Source: Burkholderiales bacterium (lineage in GTDB: Bacteria > Pseudomonadota > Gammaproteobacteria > Burkholderiales > JABEVD01). Taken from it: a stretch of DNA of 62,713 nt. Below, in pieces: positions 38,268 through 47,568 of the stretch. The DNA lies in assembly GCA_019753155.1 (NCBI GenBank), contig JAIELG010000001.1, positions 1 through 62,713 on the forward strand, written 5' to 3'. The notes under the pieces were generated by a model. The model did no database searches and was not told where the DNA came from. It saw only the letters and a program-made list of their open reading frames with translations. The stretch's first letter is position 1. Each line of letters begins with the position of its first letter. The position numbers and the translations under genes are program-made.

Positions 38268-40018
38268 TAGGTACGTTTTTTTGGCGCAAACGAGGGCACC
38301 GTGAGGGGTTTCAGGCGCACGGGCTTGTAGTCCAGCGTGCCTTCGCCATAGACGAGCGTGTGCTTGAGCCAGCTTTTATCGTCACGCTCGGGATAATCGT
38401 CCCGTGCATGCGCCCCACGGCTTTCCGTCCTCGCGGCGGCAGACCGTATCGTGGCGAAAGCGACTTCCATCAGGTTTTCGAGTTCGAGGGCTTCTATCCT
38501 CGCCGTATTGAAAACCCTGCTGTGGTCGCCTATCGCGGCGTGTTCCAGACGCTGCCTCACTTCGAGAAGCTTGGCGAGTCCCGCTTCCATCACTTCGGCT
38601 TTTCTGAAAACGCCGCAATGGGATTGCATGACTTTCTGCATGTCGCCGTAAATATCCGCAACGCGCTCGCTGCCATCCCTTTTTTCCCAGCGCGCGAGCC
38701 TGGAAAGGGCAAAATCGACGCCGCCTTCCGGAATCGGCGGGGCGGTCGGGTTTTCCTTCAAAAATTCCACGATATGATCAGCCGCAGCGCGCCCGAACAC
38801 GAGAAGATCGAGCAGGGAATTGCCGCCCAGCCGGTTCGCCCCATGCACGGAAACGCAGGCGCATTCTCCTATTGCGTAAAGGCCGGGAACGGCTTCCTCA
38901 GGCCCTGTTTTCGCGGGAACGACAACCTGGCCCCTGTAATGTGTCGGGATCCCGCCCATCATGTAATGTGCTGTCGGCACGACGGGAATGGGCGCCTCCA
39001 GAGGATCGACATGAGCGAAGTTGATCGATATTTCCCGTATTCCCGGAAGCTTGTTCAGGATCGCATCCTTCCCGATATGGTCGAGCTTCAGAAGGATATG
39101 GTCCTTCTCCGGGCCGCATCCCCGCCCTTCGTGAATCTCGATTGCAATCGCCCTTGCCACCACGTCACGCCCCGCGAGATCCCTTGCATGCGGGGCATAA
39201 CGCTCCATGAAGCGCTCCCCGTTTCCGTTGACGAGATAGCCGCCCTCCCCACGCGCGCCTTCGGTGATGAGGACACCCGCCCCTGCCACGCCGGTGGGAT
39301 GGAACTGCCAGAATTCCATATCCTCGAGCGGAATACCTGCGCGGGAAGCCATGCCGAGGCCGTCCCCGGTATTGATAAAAGCATTGGTGCTGGCCCTGAA
39401 AATCCGCCCCGCCCCGCCGGTCGCAAGCAGCGTCGCCCTTGCCTCGATGAGAAGCGGCTCCCCCTTTTCCATGTCGAGCGCGACGACCCCGAGGATCTGC
39501 CCGTCGCCATTGCGCACGAGGTCGATCGCCATGAATTCGATGAAAAAATGCGTCTTGGCAAGCACGTTGCGTTGATACAGGGTATGCAGCATCGCATGGC
39601 CCGTCCTGTCCGCAGCGGCGCAGGTGCGTGCGGCCTGATCGCCGCCGAAATTTTGCGACTGTCCGCCGAAAGGCCTCTGGTAGATCTTCCCGTTTTCCAG
39701 CCTGGAAAACGGCAGGCCAAAATGCTCCATCTCATAGACGACCTCAGGTCCCATCCTGCACATGTATTCGATGGCGTCCTGATCCCCGAGATAATCCGAA
39801 CCCTTGACCGTGTCGTACATGTGCCAGAGCCAGTTGTCCTCGGTCACGTTCCCCAGGGCCGCGGTGATTCCGCCCTGCGCCGCCACGGTATGGGAGCGGG
39901 TGGGAAACACTTTCGTCAGTACGGCAACCTTGAATCCCGCGCTGGAGAGATGGAGTGCAGCCCGCATGCCCGCGCCGCCCGCGCCGACGATCACCGCATC
40001 GAATTTTCTTTTCTCCAT
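38264..40018 (-). CDS. sdhA: Succinate dehydrogenase flavoprotein subunit
   Basis: A 584-residue flavoprotein oxidising succinate to fumarate. N-terminal FAD-binding [12 protein letters not shown]; the covalent flavin histidine is in [11 protein letters not shown] near residue 43; substrate-site residues are in QFHPTGVAG and RGEGGYLVN, and the catalytic Arg is near 286 in [11 protein letters not shown] start at the ATG at 40018 (MEKRKFDAV), which begins right after the sdhD stop; an in-frame start at 40033 would overlap sdhD. Flavinylation should be helped by SdhE downstream. Confidence 0.97.
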   Translation of the reverse strand: MEKRKFDAVIVGAGGAGMRAALHLSSAGFKVAVLTKVFPTRSHTVAAQGGITAALGNVTEDNWLWHMYDTVKGSDYLGDQDAIEYMCRMGPEVVYEMEHFGLPFSRLENGKIYQRPFGGQSQNFGGDQAARTCAAADRTGHAMLHTLYQRNVLAKTHFFIEFMAIDLVRNGDGQILGVVALDMEKGEPLLIEARATLLATGGAGRIFRASTNAFINTGDGLGMASRAGIPLEDMEFWQFHPTGVAGAGVLITEGARGEGGYLVNGNGERFMERYAPHARDLAGRDVVARAIAIEIHEGRGCGPEKDHILLKLDHIGKDAILNKLPGIREISINFAHVDPLEAPIPVVPTAHYMMGGIPTHYRGQVVVPAKTGPEEAVPGLYAIGECACVSVHGANRLGGNSLLDLLVFGRAAADHIVEFLKENPTAPPIPEGGVDFALSRLARWEKRDGSERVADIYGDMQKVMQSHCGVFRKAEVMEAGLAKLLEVRQRLEHAAIGDHSRVFNTARIEALELENLMEVAFATIRSAAARTESRGAHARDDYPERDDKSWLKHTLVYGEGTLDYKPVRLKPLTVPSFAPKKRTY

Positions 40019-40020
40019 GC

Positions 40021-40365
40021 TCAATTTCCCCAAAGAATGCGGACGGCCCAGATCGCGTAAACCGCGAGCGACACCAGGACGAGAACCTGCAATGCCAGGC
40101 GGATCCCCGTCCGATGCACGTAATCCATCAGGATGTCACGCATGCCCACCCATGCGTGCAGAAAAAGACTCAGCAGAAAGAGGAGCATTCCCACCTTGAC
40201 CCAGGAATGCGCCATGAGCGCTTTCCAGTCTCCGTAGCTCGCCGGAGGATGAAGCAGCAGGACGAGCAGGAAAATGACGGCAAACACGCCCATGATCGCG
40301 GCCGAGATGCGCTGCATGAGCCAGCTCCCGATCCCGTAATGCGCCCCGACCACTGTTCTTACCAT
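40021..40365 (-). CDS. sdhD: Succinate dehydrogenase membrane anchor subunit D
   Basis: A 114-residue subunit with three membrane helices, one of two that bind heme b and the quinone site. The expected heme-ligand histidine is in [17 protein letters not shown], the typical SdhD segment (core HAWVGMRDI). The frame is open far upstream under mdh, but the ATG at 40365 overlaps the end of sdhC by seven bases and gives the family N-terminus ([12 protein letters not shown]). Standard length. Confidence 0.93.
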   Translation of the reverse strand: MVRTVVGAHYGIGSWLMQRISAAIMGVFAVIFLLVLLLHPPASYGDWKALMAHSWVKVGMLLFLLSLFLHAWVGMRDILMDYVHRTGIRLALQVLVLVSLAVYAIWAVRILWGN

Positions 40366-40730
40366 AGCGACATTCCGATCAGGAGGGTTGCCAGAAGGCT
40401 TGCTGCAATCACCCATTTGCTGCTCGCCCGCGCAGTTTTCAGGGAAACGCCGATATCCATGTCGAGCAGGAGAATGCGCACGCCTGCGCAGAAATGGTGC
40501 AGGAAAGCCCATAGCAGAAAGACCAGCGACAGCTTCGCAGGAACGGATGCGAGGCGTGAAACCAGCAGCGAAAAGTCCTGTCCGGATTGCAGGCTCGACT
40601 GCAACAGGAACAACAGGAAGGGTATGAAAATAAAAAGGATAAGGCCGCTCGCCCTGTGCAGGATCGAAACGATTCCAGGCAACGGTAGCCTGATCCTTTT
40701 GAGGTCGAGATATTTCGGGCGGTGCTTCAT
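40359..40730 (-). CDS. sdhC: Succinate dehydrogenase cytochrome b556 subunit
   Basis: A 123-residue membrane anchor. The N-terminal [26 protein letters not shown] carries the conserved SILHRASG quinone-site element, and the heme b histidine is in [10 protein letters not shown]. Three membrane helices. Start at the ATG at 40730 rather than the frame's 40781. First gene of the sdhCDAB-sdhE-gltA-odhAB-lpd run; a plausible promoter lies 29 bases upstream. Confidence 0.93.
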   Translation of the reverse strand: MKHRPKYLDLKRIRLPLPGIVSILHRASGLILFIFIPFLLFLLQSSLQSGQDFSLLVSRLASVPAKLSLVFLLWAFLHHFCAGVRILLLDMDIGVSLKTARASSKWVIAASLLATLLIGMSLW

Positions 40731-40758
40731 GTTCTGGACTGGCTGCTTTCGAGACCAT

Positions 40759-40787
40759 AGTATAGGCGATTCCAGAAGCATCTTGAA
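40759..40787 (-). promoter_or_regulatory. Candidate promoter of the sdh-TCA operon
   Basis: Minus-strand TTCAAG (40787-40782) and TATACT (40764-40759) are spaced by 17 bases; the -10 is 28 bases before the sdhC ATG. The -10 matches five of six consensus bases, the -35 only three, so an activator may assist. The intergenic space to mdh is 100 bases. Confidence 0.45.
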
Positions 40788-40830
40788 GCGTGTAGTATTG
40801 GGTCATCCGGCATTGACAATGGGGGAATCG

Positions 40831-41814
40831 ATGAGGCAAGCGATCAGAATAGCCATCACCGGGGCAGCGGGCAATATCGGCTACAACCTGCTTTTTCGCA
40901 TCGCATCCGGCGACATGCTGGGTTCCAGGCAACCTGTCATCCTCCAGCTTCTCGAAATCCCGCAATCGCTTCAGGCGCTGAAGGGAGTGGGAATGGAGCT
41001 CGACGACTGCGCCTTTCCCCTGCTTTTCGGCGCACTCTATACGGACGATCCTGAGGAAGCGTTCGCCGGCGCAGACATCGTGATCATGGTAGGCAGCCGC
41101 CCCAGGACAAAGGGGATGGAACGCAGCGATCTGCTCCTCGTGAACGGGGAAATATTCAAAAGACAGGGCATCGCTCTCGACAGGGTGGCATCGCCTCACG
41201 CCAAGGTGACCGTTGTCGGGAACCCCGCCAACACCAATGCGCTCATCGCGGCAAGTCATGCGAAGCGGCTGGACGCGAAAAATTTCACCTCGATGATGCG
41301 GCTCGACCACAACAGGGCGCTTTCCAGAATCGCAAGCCATGCGGTAAGGCCCGTGACCAGCGTGAGGAAAGCCATAGCATGGGGAAACCATTCCTCCGCG
41401 CAGTTTCCGGATCTCTACCATGCCGTTGTGGACGGAATCAATGCCTACCAGTTCATCCACGACCCGCAATGGGTGGAAAAAGAATTCATCCCCGGCGTGC
41501 AAAACAGGGGGACTGAAATCCTGGAAGCGCGCGGCGCAAGTTCGGTGGCAAGCGCCGCCAATGCCGCGATCTGCCATGTCAGAAACTGGCTGCTCGGCAC
41601 GCCGGAAAACGACTGGGTGAGCATGGGCGTGCCGTCCGGCGGCAGTTACGGCATCCCTGAGGGTGTGATCTATGGTTTTCCGGTGCAGTGCAATGGCGGG
41701 GAATACACCGTGGTCGAGGGACTCGAAATCACGCCCTTCATGAGGGAAAGAATGGACAGGGCCTACAGCGAACTCCTGTGGGAACGCGATCAAGTGCGAC
41801 ATCTCATGGGGTGA
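40831..41814 (+). CDS. mdh: Malate dehydrogenase
   Basis: A 327-residue NAD-dependent dehydrogenase interconverting malate and oxaloacetate, of the MDH type 2 group common in betaproteobacteria. The Rossmann loop is GAAGNIGYN, the substrate arginines lie in [14 protein letters not shown], and the catalytic region [11 protein letters not shown] and HSSAQFPD are family-specific. Start at the ATG at 40831, six bases after GGGGGAA; an upstream ATG at 40819 is less likely. Divergent from sdhC, so the TCA genes of the window surround one intergenic control region. Confidence 0.97.
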   Translation: MRQAIRIAITGAAGNIGYNLLFRIASGDMLGSRQPVILQLLEIPQSLQALKGVGMELDDCAFPLLFGALYTDDPEEAFAGADIVIMVGSRPRTKGMERSDLLLVNGEIFKRQGIALDRVASPHAKVTVVGNPANTNALIAASHAKRLDAKNFTSMMRLDHNRALSRIASHAVRPVTSVRKAIAWGNHSSAQFPDLYHAVVDGINAYQFIHDPQWVEKEFIPGVQNRGTEILEARGASSVASAANAAICHVRNWLLGTPENDWVSMGVPSGGSYGIPEGVIYGFPVQCNGGEYTVVEGLEITPFMRERMDRAYSELLWERDQVRHLMG

Positions 41815-41877
41815 ACGATCCCATACTGCGGGAAATCCGGTAAAATGGAAGCCTCGAAACAACATGGGAGATTTTGG

Positions 41878-42333
41878 ATGAGGCAGTTCGTTTTTGCGAT
41901 GATGGCAGCCGGGCTCCTGCACTCAGGCATTGCTGGAGCCGGGGAAATGAACGGTTATGCCTGGGCATACAAGATTTACGATCCGGCCAATGTGCCCATC
42001 TCGACCATGAGCGCATATCAATGCGGCATGATCGAATCCCAGGATGCCTGTTCACGCCTGTCCGATTACGATCTCGTCGATGGACTCGTTTACAGGAGCA
42101 TGAATAAGGTATTGTGGGTCGGCGTGCTGGTTCCCAAAAACACGGTGCATGAAGGCGATATCGTCAAGTTCAGGGATGCGAAAACCATCACGCCGGTCCT
42201 GCTGGGCGCGAAATTGGACAACGTCGCCAGAACAGCCGACAAGGTAGACAATACCTGCCGATTCACCAAGGCCGGCACTCTGGTGATAGGCAAGACCGTC
42301 TGCAATGGGTGGACTTCGGACGCAATGCCGTAA
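41878..42333 (+). CDS. Small exported protein of unknown family
   Basis: A 151-residue protein with a good signal peptide (about residues 1-22, ending GIAGAG). The mature part is mixed beta with four cysteines, two near residues 46 and 55 and two near the C-terminus (CRF and VCNGW), which could form disulfides in the periplasm. The C-terminal segment resembles no domain I know. GGGAG lies ahead of the ATG at 41878. It follows mdh by 63 bases and converges with the hydrolase gene one base away. Function unknown. Confidence 0.75.
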   Translation: MRQFVFAMMAAGLLHSGIAGAGEMNGYAWAYKIYDPANVPISTMSAYQCGMIESQDACSRLSDYDLVDGLVYRSMNKVLWVGVLVPKNTVHEGDIVKFRDAKTITPVLLGAKLDNVARTADKVDNTCRFTKAGTLVIGKTVCNGWTSDAMP

Positions 42334-42334
42334 A

Positions 42335-42844
42335 TCATCCGGCAGTGCGCAGCGCAAGCCGCCCGAGAAAGTCCGAAAAATACTCGCCTGTCAGTTCCAG
42401 GCTTTCGAACAGCCTGTGATCGTCTTCCACGAGGTGGAGGGTTGCGCCGTATTTTTTCGAGAACCTGAGCGAATGCTCGTAAAGGATCACGTCGTCATTC
42501 CAGCCGTGGACAACTTCGATATGCGCCCCCGGACAGCCCGGAACGACATCCGGATACCCCGGAAAATAGAATGCCGGGGCAAGCAGGAACAGCCCGCTCA
42601 CAGGGACTTCCCGTGAAGCTGCCGCAGCGACCCATCCGCCCATGCTGGAACCCACGAAAACCAGGGGCTGCGAGACATCGCGGCATGCCAGGACAAGTTT
42701 TTCCGCGCGCGGCAACGCGTCCATCTCCGAATAGTCGAGGCTTTCGACCTCGCAGCCCCTGTCGCGGGCGATCTGCGCAAGGCGGCATATCTTCGTCCCC
42801 CAGGGGCCGCTACCCTTGCCGTGGACAAAATGAACGAGTGGCAA
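42335..42844 (-). CDS. Alpha/beta hydrolase-like protein
   Basis: A 169-residue single-domain alpha/beta hydrolase. The oxyanion strand is VHFVHGKGSGPWG, the nucleophile elbow is GSSMGGW near residue 68, and the C-terminal histidine is in DDHRLFES; an Asp in HGWNDD may complete the triad. Small YqiA/RBBP9-like esterases are the nearest pattern. The best start is a TTG at 42844 preceded by GGAGGA at good spacing; no ATG is available near the beginning of the fold, though the frame is open to 42973. Substrate unknown. Confidence 0.8.
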   Translation of the reverse strand: MPLVHFVHGKGSGPWGTKICRLAQIARDRGCEVESLDYSEMDALPRAEKLVLACRDVSQPLVFVGSSMGGWVAAAASREVPVSGLFLLAPAFYFPGYPDVVPGCPGAHIEVVHGWNDDVILYEHSLRFSKKYGATLHLVEDDHRLFESLELTGEYFSDFLGRLALRTAG

Positions 42845-43062
42845 ATCTTCCTCCGTTTCGAATCCATCAGGATGAATTCTCCTCGCGGAGCACGACAAAT
42901 TCAAGGAATGCGTGACCACAAGAACCGAAAATCCGCAGCGCCTGTCGCAATCGCGACAAAGCAGCGCCCTCAATAAAAATCATCTTGTTGATTATCCTAA
43001 TATCCATGGCGGATGGCATCACTCTTGCATGTCGGCATTCATTTGCAACAGGTAGGATGCAC

Positions 43063-44400
43063 ATGAATGAACTGAAAACAGAACTCGACTGGTCGGCCTA
43101 CGACAGCTACGGCGCTGGAGACGCCTATGCGCAACTGCCCGCAAATGGCGGTTCGTTCGGCAAGGCGGCGGCAGTATGCATCGGCAACCGGCAGTGCCAG
43201 CGCGACGGTAAGGGCGTAATGTGCCCGAGTTTTCGCATCACCCAAAATCCCGACCATTCGACCCGTCATCGCGCCGCCACCCTGAAAGCCGCCCTCGACG
43301 GCGAATACGGCCCCGATCCCTTCATCGGCCCTGAACTCGAAGCGGCGATGGATTTGTGCGTCGCCTGCAAGGGCTGCAAGCGCGAATGCCCGAACGGCGT
43401 GGACATGGCCCTGCTGCGCGCCGAATCCCTCGCCCAGCGCTGGAAGCGCTCGGGCGGAATGCCGTTTCGGGAGAAATTTTTCGCGAACCTGCCCCGCAAT
43501 GCACACCGTTTGAGGCACTTCGACTGGCTGGGGAGATTGCGCGAGAATATTCCCCTTGTAGCGAACCTCGCCGAGCGCTGGTTCGGCATCTCGGCAAGGC
43601 GCACATTGCCCAAGGCGGGAAGAAGCTTCCTGTCCTGCCTGCCGTCTACAGGCCCCGAAAACGGGCGCGAAGTCGTTCTGCTCGTCGATACTTTTTCCAA
43701 CCATTTCGACGGAAAAACCGCTCAGGCTGCGCTGGAAGTGCTCACGGCGGCAGGATTCAGGGTGAACATCGCACGGGCCGAATCGGGCCGCCCCCTTTGC
43801 TGCGGACGCACGTTTCTCTCGAACGGCATGATAGACGAGGCGCGCGAGGAAGCACGGCGCATGGTAGCGGCGCTCTGGCCCCATGTGGAGCAGGGGCTGC
43901 CCATAATCGGGCTGGAGCCTTCGTGCCTGCTCATGCTGCGTGACGAGTATTTCGCGCTGGGACTTGGGGAAAAGACGGCAGGGATCGCGAAATCAGCGCT
44001 GCTTCTGGAGGAATTCCTGGCGAAGGAGCATGATGCGGGACGCCTCGCCCTCCCCCTTCAACCCATCTCCTGCGGACATGTTCTGGTGCATGGTCACTGC
44101 CACCAGAAGGCATTCGGGGCGATGAAGTCCATGCGCAAGGTGCTCGGCCTCGTGCCCGAACTGAAAGTCGATTTCATCGAGTCGAGCTGCTGCGGCATGG
44201 CAGGTTCATTCGGCTTCGAAGCGGAGCATTTCGATGCGTCCATGCAGATGGCCGAACTCTCCTTGCTGCCCCGGATACGCGAAGCCCAAGCGGGAACGCT
44301 GCTCGTAGCGAACGGCATGAGTTGCCGCCACCAGATCAGGGACGGCGCAAAAAGGGAAAGCATGCATATCGCCCAGGTGCTGCGCCAGGCGCTCCCCTAG
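43063..44400 (+). CDS. Stand-alone CCG-domain Fe-S oxidoreductase subunit
   Basis: A 445-residue protein resembling the C-terminal half of large FAD/Fe-S dehydrogenases (D-lactate or glycolate type, YdiJ-like), without the FAD domain. It has ferredoxin-like cysteines (CIGNRQCQRDGKGVMCPS, then CVACKGCKRECPNG) in the first third, and two cysteine-rich CCG repeats, CCGRTFLS with GLEPSC and GHCHQKAF with SSCCGMAGSFG, in the second half. Such modules bind [4Fe-4S] clusters and often act like HdrB/GlpC/LutA. No FAD subunit is adjacent. Start at the ATG at 43063 with a GGTAGG site. Redox partner unknown. Confidence 0.85.
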   Translation: MNELKTELDWSAYDSYGAGDAYAQLPANGGSFGKAAAVCIGNRQCQRDGKGVMCPSFRITQNPDHSTRHRAATLKAALDGEYGPDPFIGPELEAAMDLCVACKGCKRECPNGVDMALLRAESLAQRWKRSGGMPFREKFFANLPRNAHRLRHFDWLGRLRENIPLVANLAERWFGISARRTLPKAGRSFLSCLPSTGPENGREVVLLVDTFSNHFDGKTAQAALEVLTAAGFRVNIARAESGRPLCCGRTFLSNGMIDEAREEARRMVAALWPHVEQGLPIIGLEPSCLLMLRDEYFALGLGEKTAGIAKSALLLEEFLAKEHDAGRLALPLQPISCGHVLVHGHCHQKAFGAMKSMRKVLGLVPELKVDFIESSCCGMAGSFGFEAEHFDASMQMAELSLLPRIREAQAGTLLVANGMSCRHQIRDGAKRESMHIAQVLRQALP

Positions 44401-46091
44401 CGCTGCCCCAATTCCATCGCCCGAAAAACCGAACAACGCCTGAACACCTCGGCTGTCGGTTCAACCCCTTTGTGGCTGCAGAATTTAGCCACCAGCTTGG
44501 CGAGTCCCTTGATATCCCGTCCGCTGGCCGTGGGGAAAATCTGCACCAGCTCGTCTATGACCCCGGTCTCCACTTTCAGCGCGAACTGCCCGGTCATCAC
44601 CTGCCAGATCCTGCGCCGGGCATCGTCATCCGGCGGATAGAACCTGATCATGGCGATGCAGCGGGAAACGATGGCTTCGTCGATATCGTCCACGCGGTTG
44701 GTGGTGAGGAACAGGAGTCCGTTGAAATACTCCAGCACGCGCAGGAACACCCCCACCACGGCATTCATGGTCATGTCGTCGTCGCGGCGCTTGATGTAGA
44801 CGTCAGCCTCGTCGATCAGCATGACCGCACCCCAACGCTGGGCGCGCGTCAGCACGTCCTTGAGCGCCGTCTCCATCGCTGCCACGCTGAGTCCGAGTTG
44901 ACCGGAATGCACGCGATACAGGGGCCGCCCGATGATTTCGGAATACACTTCCGCCGTCAGGGTCTTGCCCACGCCGGGCGGTCCCGCACACAATACTGTG
45001 GTGCCGCCGGATTTTCCGGCAACGATGTCGTCCATCAATACATCCATTTCCGCCGTGAGGATGTCGATAAGATCGGTCTGCTCCTGGGGCAGGATCAGTT
45101 TCTGCTTCAGTTCGGGCTGGTATTCGTAGAGCGTCATGTCCTCGACATGCACCCATAGGTAATGGTGCAACTCCAGGTGAAACATGAGGATGTAGGCATG
45201 TACCGGCATCCGGGTGAAAAGACCCTTCGGGATCGAAGCCTGGATTTCCCTGACTTCATCCTCTGCATCGAAGCGATTGCTCTTGGCGGCCTTCGTCAGA
45301 TAGGGAGCAAGAATATCGCCGGGGGCATCCAGAGTCATCGAGCGCGAAGTCAGGATGCTTTCGTCGTTGACGAGACGCGCCGCCCCGCCTCCTGTGGACA
45401 ACACCACCACATCCTTGCGCGACCAGTCGGTATTGCGATGAGAGGAATTCGGGTCATCGGCATAGAACCCCGTGCCCTTTGCGGAAAACTGCCCACCGTA
45501 ACGGGCGCGCCAGTCGAAGTAGCGTTCGACGGTTTCGTCGTAGGTCCGGATGAGCTCCGGCGTTTCCTTGAGAAAACCCTTGGCTGCGAGAATTTCGCTG
45601 ACGGTTTTTCCGTCTATTTCGCTCGCGGTAATCCTGATCGATGCATTCGTGAGCGTGCCTTTGGCATTGGCTTTCAGTTCGATAAATATTTTGCCGGTTT
45701 CATCGTTGGAATCGGGAATGTAATCGAGACGGGTGATCAGGTAGGGCAAGGGTTTGACGGTCGCATTGGCGGTGAACAGCCAGCCGCGGATTGCATCCAG
45801 AGCCAGGTATCGCACGATCGCCGGCAGCACCATTTCCAGGTCACTGGCTGCGAACCGCGCCCCTGCGCCGCTCAAGGCGCGCTGCAGCGTCAAAATCTGT
45901 GCTGCGCGCACCTGCATGTGCGGCCCGGCCTGCCGGTAAAGGTCTCCCAGAAAATCAAGCTCCGCGCCCGACAACTGGCTGAACGTCACTTCGACCCTGT
46001 CCCCGAATTTCAACTGCTCCTTCAACGGGGAGAGGCCGGGAAATTCGGCCACCATGGCTTCCACATACGGTCGCTCGATCTGAAGTTTCAT
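44397..46091 (-). CDS. AAA+ ATPase with uncharacterised N-terminal region
   Basis: A 564-residue protein. The C-terminal AAA+ module (about 330-560) has Walker A GPPGVGKT near 370, Walker B LIDEADV near 425, sensor 1 LTTNR and an arginine finger in VSRCIA, close to the FtsH/Bcs1/ClpA-type classic AAA ATPases. The first ~330 residues match nothing I recognise; they look mixed alpha/beta with no membrane helix and may bind the substrate. Start at the ATG at 46091, nine bases from GGGAGG; it begins 5 bases after the small upstream gene. The role could be remodelling or assembly of an unknown protein target. Confidence 0.85.
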   Translation of the reverse strand: MKLQIERPYVEAMVAEFPGLSPLKEQLKFGDRVEVTFSQLSGAELDFLGDLYRQAGPHMQVRAAQILTLQRALSGAGARFAASDLEMVLPAIVRYLALDAIRGWLFTANATVKPLPYLITRLDYIPDSNDETGKIFIELKANAKGTLTNASIRITASEIDGKTVSEILAAKGFLKETPELIRTYDETVERYFDWRARYGGQFSAKGTGFYADDPNSSHRNTDWSRKDVVVLSTGGGAARLVNDESILTSRSMTLDAPGDILAPYLTKAAKSNRFDAEDEVREIQASIPKGLFTRMPVHAYILMFHLELHHYLWVHVEDMTLYEYQPELKQKLILPQEQTDLIDILTAEMDVLMDDIVAGKSGGTTVLCAGPPGVGKTLTAEVYSEIIGRPLYRVHSGQLGLSVAAMETALKDVLTRAQRWGAVMLIDEADVYIKRRDDDMTMNAVVGVFLRVLEYFNGLLFLTTNRVDDIDEAIVSRCIAMIRFYPPDDDARRRIWQVMTGQFALKVETGVIDELVQIFPTASGRDIKGLAKLVAKFCSHKGVEPTAEVFRRCSVFRAMELGQR

Positions 46092-46096
46092 CGCTA

Positions 46097-46381
46097 TCAT
46101 CCTCCCTGTTCGTCGAAGCGTATCACCGTGACTTCATTTTCCGCATCGGTGATTTCAGCCAGCTTCAGCATGCCGCTTTCATGGTATTCGTAGCGGTGCT
46201 GCATCTCGATCTCGCCGTAAACCACTTTCTGGCAGGAGACGAGTCTATCCTGAGCGTCGTAAAATCCGCGGAAAAAAGTGTTGCGGTTTCGCAACTCAGC
46301 TTCCTCCAGTGGATTCACCAGTTTCAACGGCAGCTTGATGCCGGTATACGACACGAAATACCTTTCCGTGCGCTCATCCAT
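46097..46381 (-). CDS. Small conserved protein (DUF6156-like) upstream of the AAA ATPase
   Basis: A 94-residue protein of mixed beta strands and no cysteines other than one near residue 50. Pattern ERYFVSYTGIKLPLKLVNPL followed by NRNTFFRGFYDA suggests a family I associate tentatively with DUF6156. It has no signal or membrane segment. It begins exactly where the glutathione transferase ends and stops five bases before the AAA gene, so the three genes are a single transcription unit. Possibly an adaptor or substrate of the AAA ATPase; that is inference from position. Confidence 0.75.
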   Translation of the reverse strand: MDERTERYFVSYTGIKLPLKLVNPLEEAELRNRNTFFRGFYDAQDRLVSCQKVVYGEIEMQHRYEYHESGMLKLAEITDAENEVTVIRFDEQGG

Positions 46382-46996
46382 TCAGCGATACCCTTCCTCT
46401 CTCAGCACGCGCTGTACCGCCGGACGGCCAAGCATGCGCTGATAATGGGAAAGGCAGTTCGGCGGCAGGGCGATCCCGATTTTATCCGCCCAGAATTCGA
46501 CATAAAACAGGGCTGCATCCGCAATGGAAAAATCGCCTGCGGCATATTCCCTGCCTTCGAGCGCGTCATTCATCACTGCGAAGCCCTGTTCCACGATTTC
46601 GCGACCGCGCGCCTTCACCGATTCATGTTCGGCTTCGTTGGATGTAAAGCTTGCCGTGGTGAAAATGCGCGTGTAGCCCTGCATGTGTATCGTGCCCACC
46701 GCATAATCCATGATCTCGATGACGCGCACTTCGCCTTCGATATCTTCCGGAAGCAGTCTGGCGCGGGGATGGGCGCGCGCGAGCCACCAGGCGATGGCCT
46801 GGAACTCGGTGAGCGCAGTTCCGTCGTCGCGCACCAGTGTCGGGATCGTCGACTTGGGATTGATGGCGACATATTCCGGCTTTTTATGGTCTCCAGCGGG
46901 CAGGTTGACGATGTAGGCTTCGAAAGCCTTATCCATCTCTTCGAGCAGGATGTGTATGCCTGTCGTGCAGGAGCCGGGGGTCATGTAAAGTTTCAT
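46382..46996 (-). CDS. Glutathione S-transferase family protein
   Basis: A 204-residue two-domain GST. The thioredoxin-like N-terminal half begins MKLYMTPGSCTTG, with the beta-class-like catalytic Cys10, and contains the glutathione-binding NPKSTIPTLV and the TEFQAIAWWL segment; the helical C-terminal half has FSIADAALFYVEFW. Cytoplasmic detoxification or thiol chemistry is likely; the electrophile is unknown. Start at the ATG at 46996 with AGGAAGAG upstream. First gene of the GST/small protein/AAA unit. Confidence 0.92.
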   Translation of the reverse strand: MKLYMTPGSCTTGIHILLEEMDKAFEAYIVNLPAGDHKKPEYVAINPKSTIPTLVRDDGTALTEFQAIAWWLARAHPRARLLPEDIEGEVRVIEIMDYAVGTIHMQGYTRIFTTASFTSNEAEHESVKARGREIVEQGFAVMNDALEGREYAAGDFSIADAALFYVEFWADKIGIALPPNCLSHYQRMLGRPAVQRVLREEGYR

Positions 46997-47127
46997 CGGG
47001 TCTCTTCCTGTATCGAGACCTTCCTGAAGCAATCGGCATGCCATGTGGCAATACTGCTTTATCAATGGCTTATATTATTGTGGCGTGACGAACTTGTCCG
47101 TAATGCTACAAATGTCCGACAATAGGG

Positions 47128-47568
47128 CTAGGGACTCCGTTCCCGCAGCCATGTCTGGCTGCGGCCCAGAAGGGGCATCATGATGTAACCGCGCAATTCG
47201 AGCTTCTGTCCGTCCCCGGACAGCTTCATGCCGCAGCGGTAGATTTCCCCCGAGTCCGGATCCAGTATTTCTCCTCCCGCATAGGATTTGCCATCCCAGC
47301 GCATCCCCGTAAGTATGGCCAGGCCTTCGACCGGCTTGTTCTTTCTCTCTCCTGGGCAAAGTTCGCACAGGGCTGAGGGATCGACTCCCGGACGCGGAAA
47401 AACCTTGACGATGGTTCCCTCGTAAACCCCTTCGCGCTCGATGATGCGGACGAGCGCTTCCGCCTCGCCGCTCTTATCGCCGATGACGCGCCAGACGCCT
47501 TCCGGCGTGGGCGGAGAAGCCCATGCAATGCCTGCCCATAATAGAAGAGCCAGGAACCTCGCCATCAT
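47128..47568 (-). CDS. DUF2147-family exported protein
   Basis: A 146-residue secreted protein. A signal peptide (about 1-18, ending AWAS) is followed by PEGVWRVIG, VRIIEREGVYEGTIVKV and a C-terminal beta-barrel-like stretch ending SQTWLRE, the DUF2147 lipocalin-like pattern. Two cysteines (CELC) near residue 70 could form a disulfide. Function not known; homologues are often found in envelope loci. Its start overlaps the yaiI stop by four bases. Confidence 0.87.
   Translation of the reverse strand: MMARFLALLLWAGIAWASPPTPEGVWRVIGDKSGEAEALVRIIEREGVYEGTIVKVFPRPGVDPSALCELCPGERKNKPVEGLAILTGMRWDGKSYAGGEILDPDSGEIYRCGMKLSGDGQKLELRGYIMMPLLGRSQTWLRERSP

Noticed and set aside
42985-43062. N-terminal extension of the Fe-S oxidoreductase
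   Set aside because: The added residues are hydrophobic without signal-peptide logic and the ATG at 43063 has the better ribosome-binding site.
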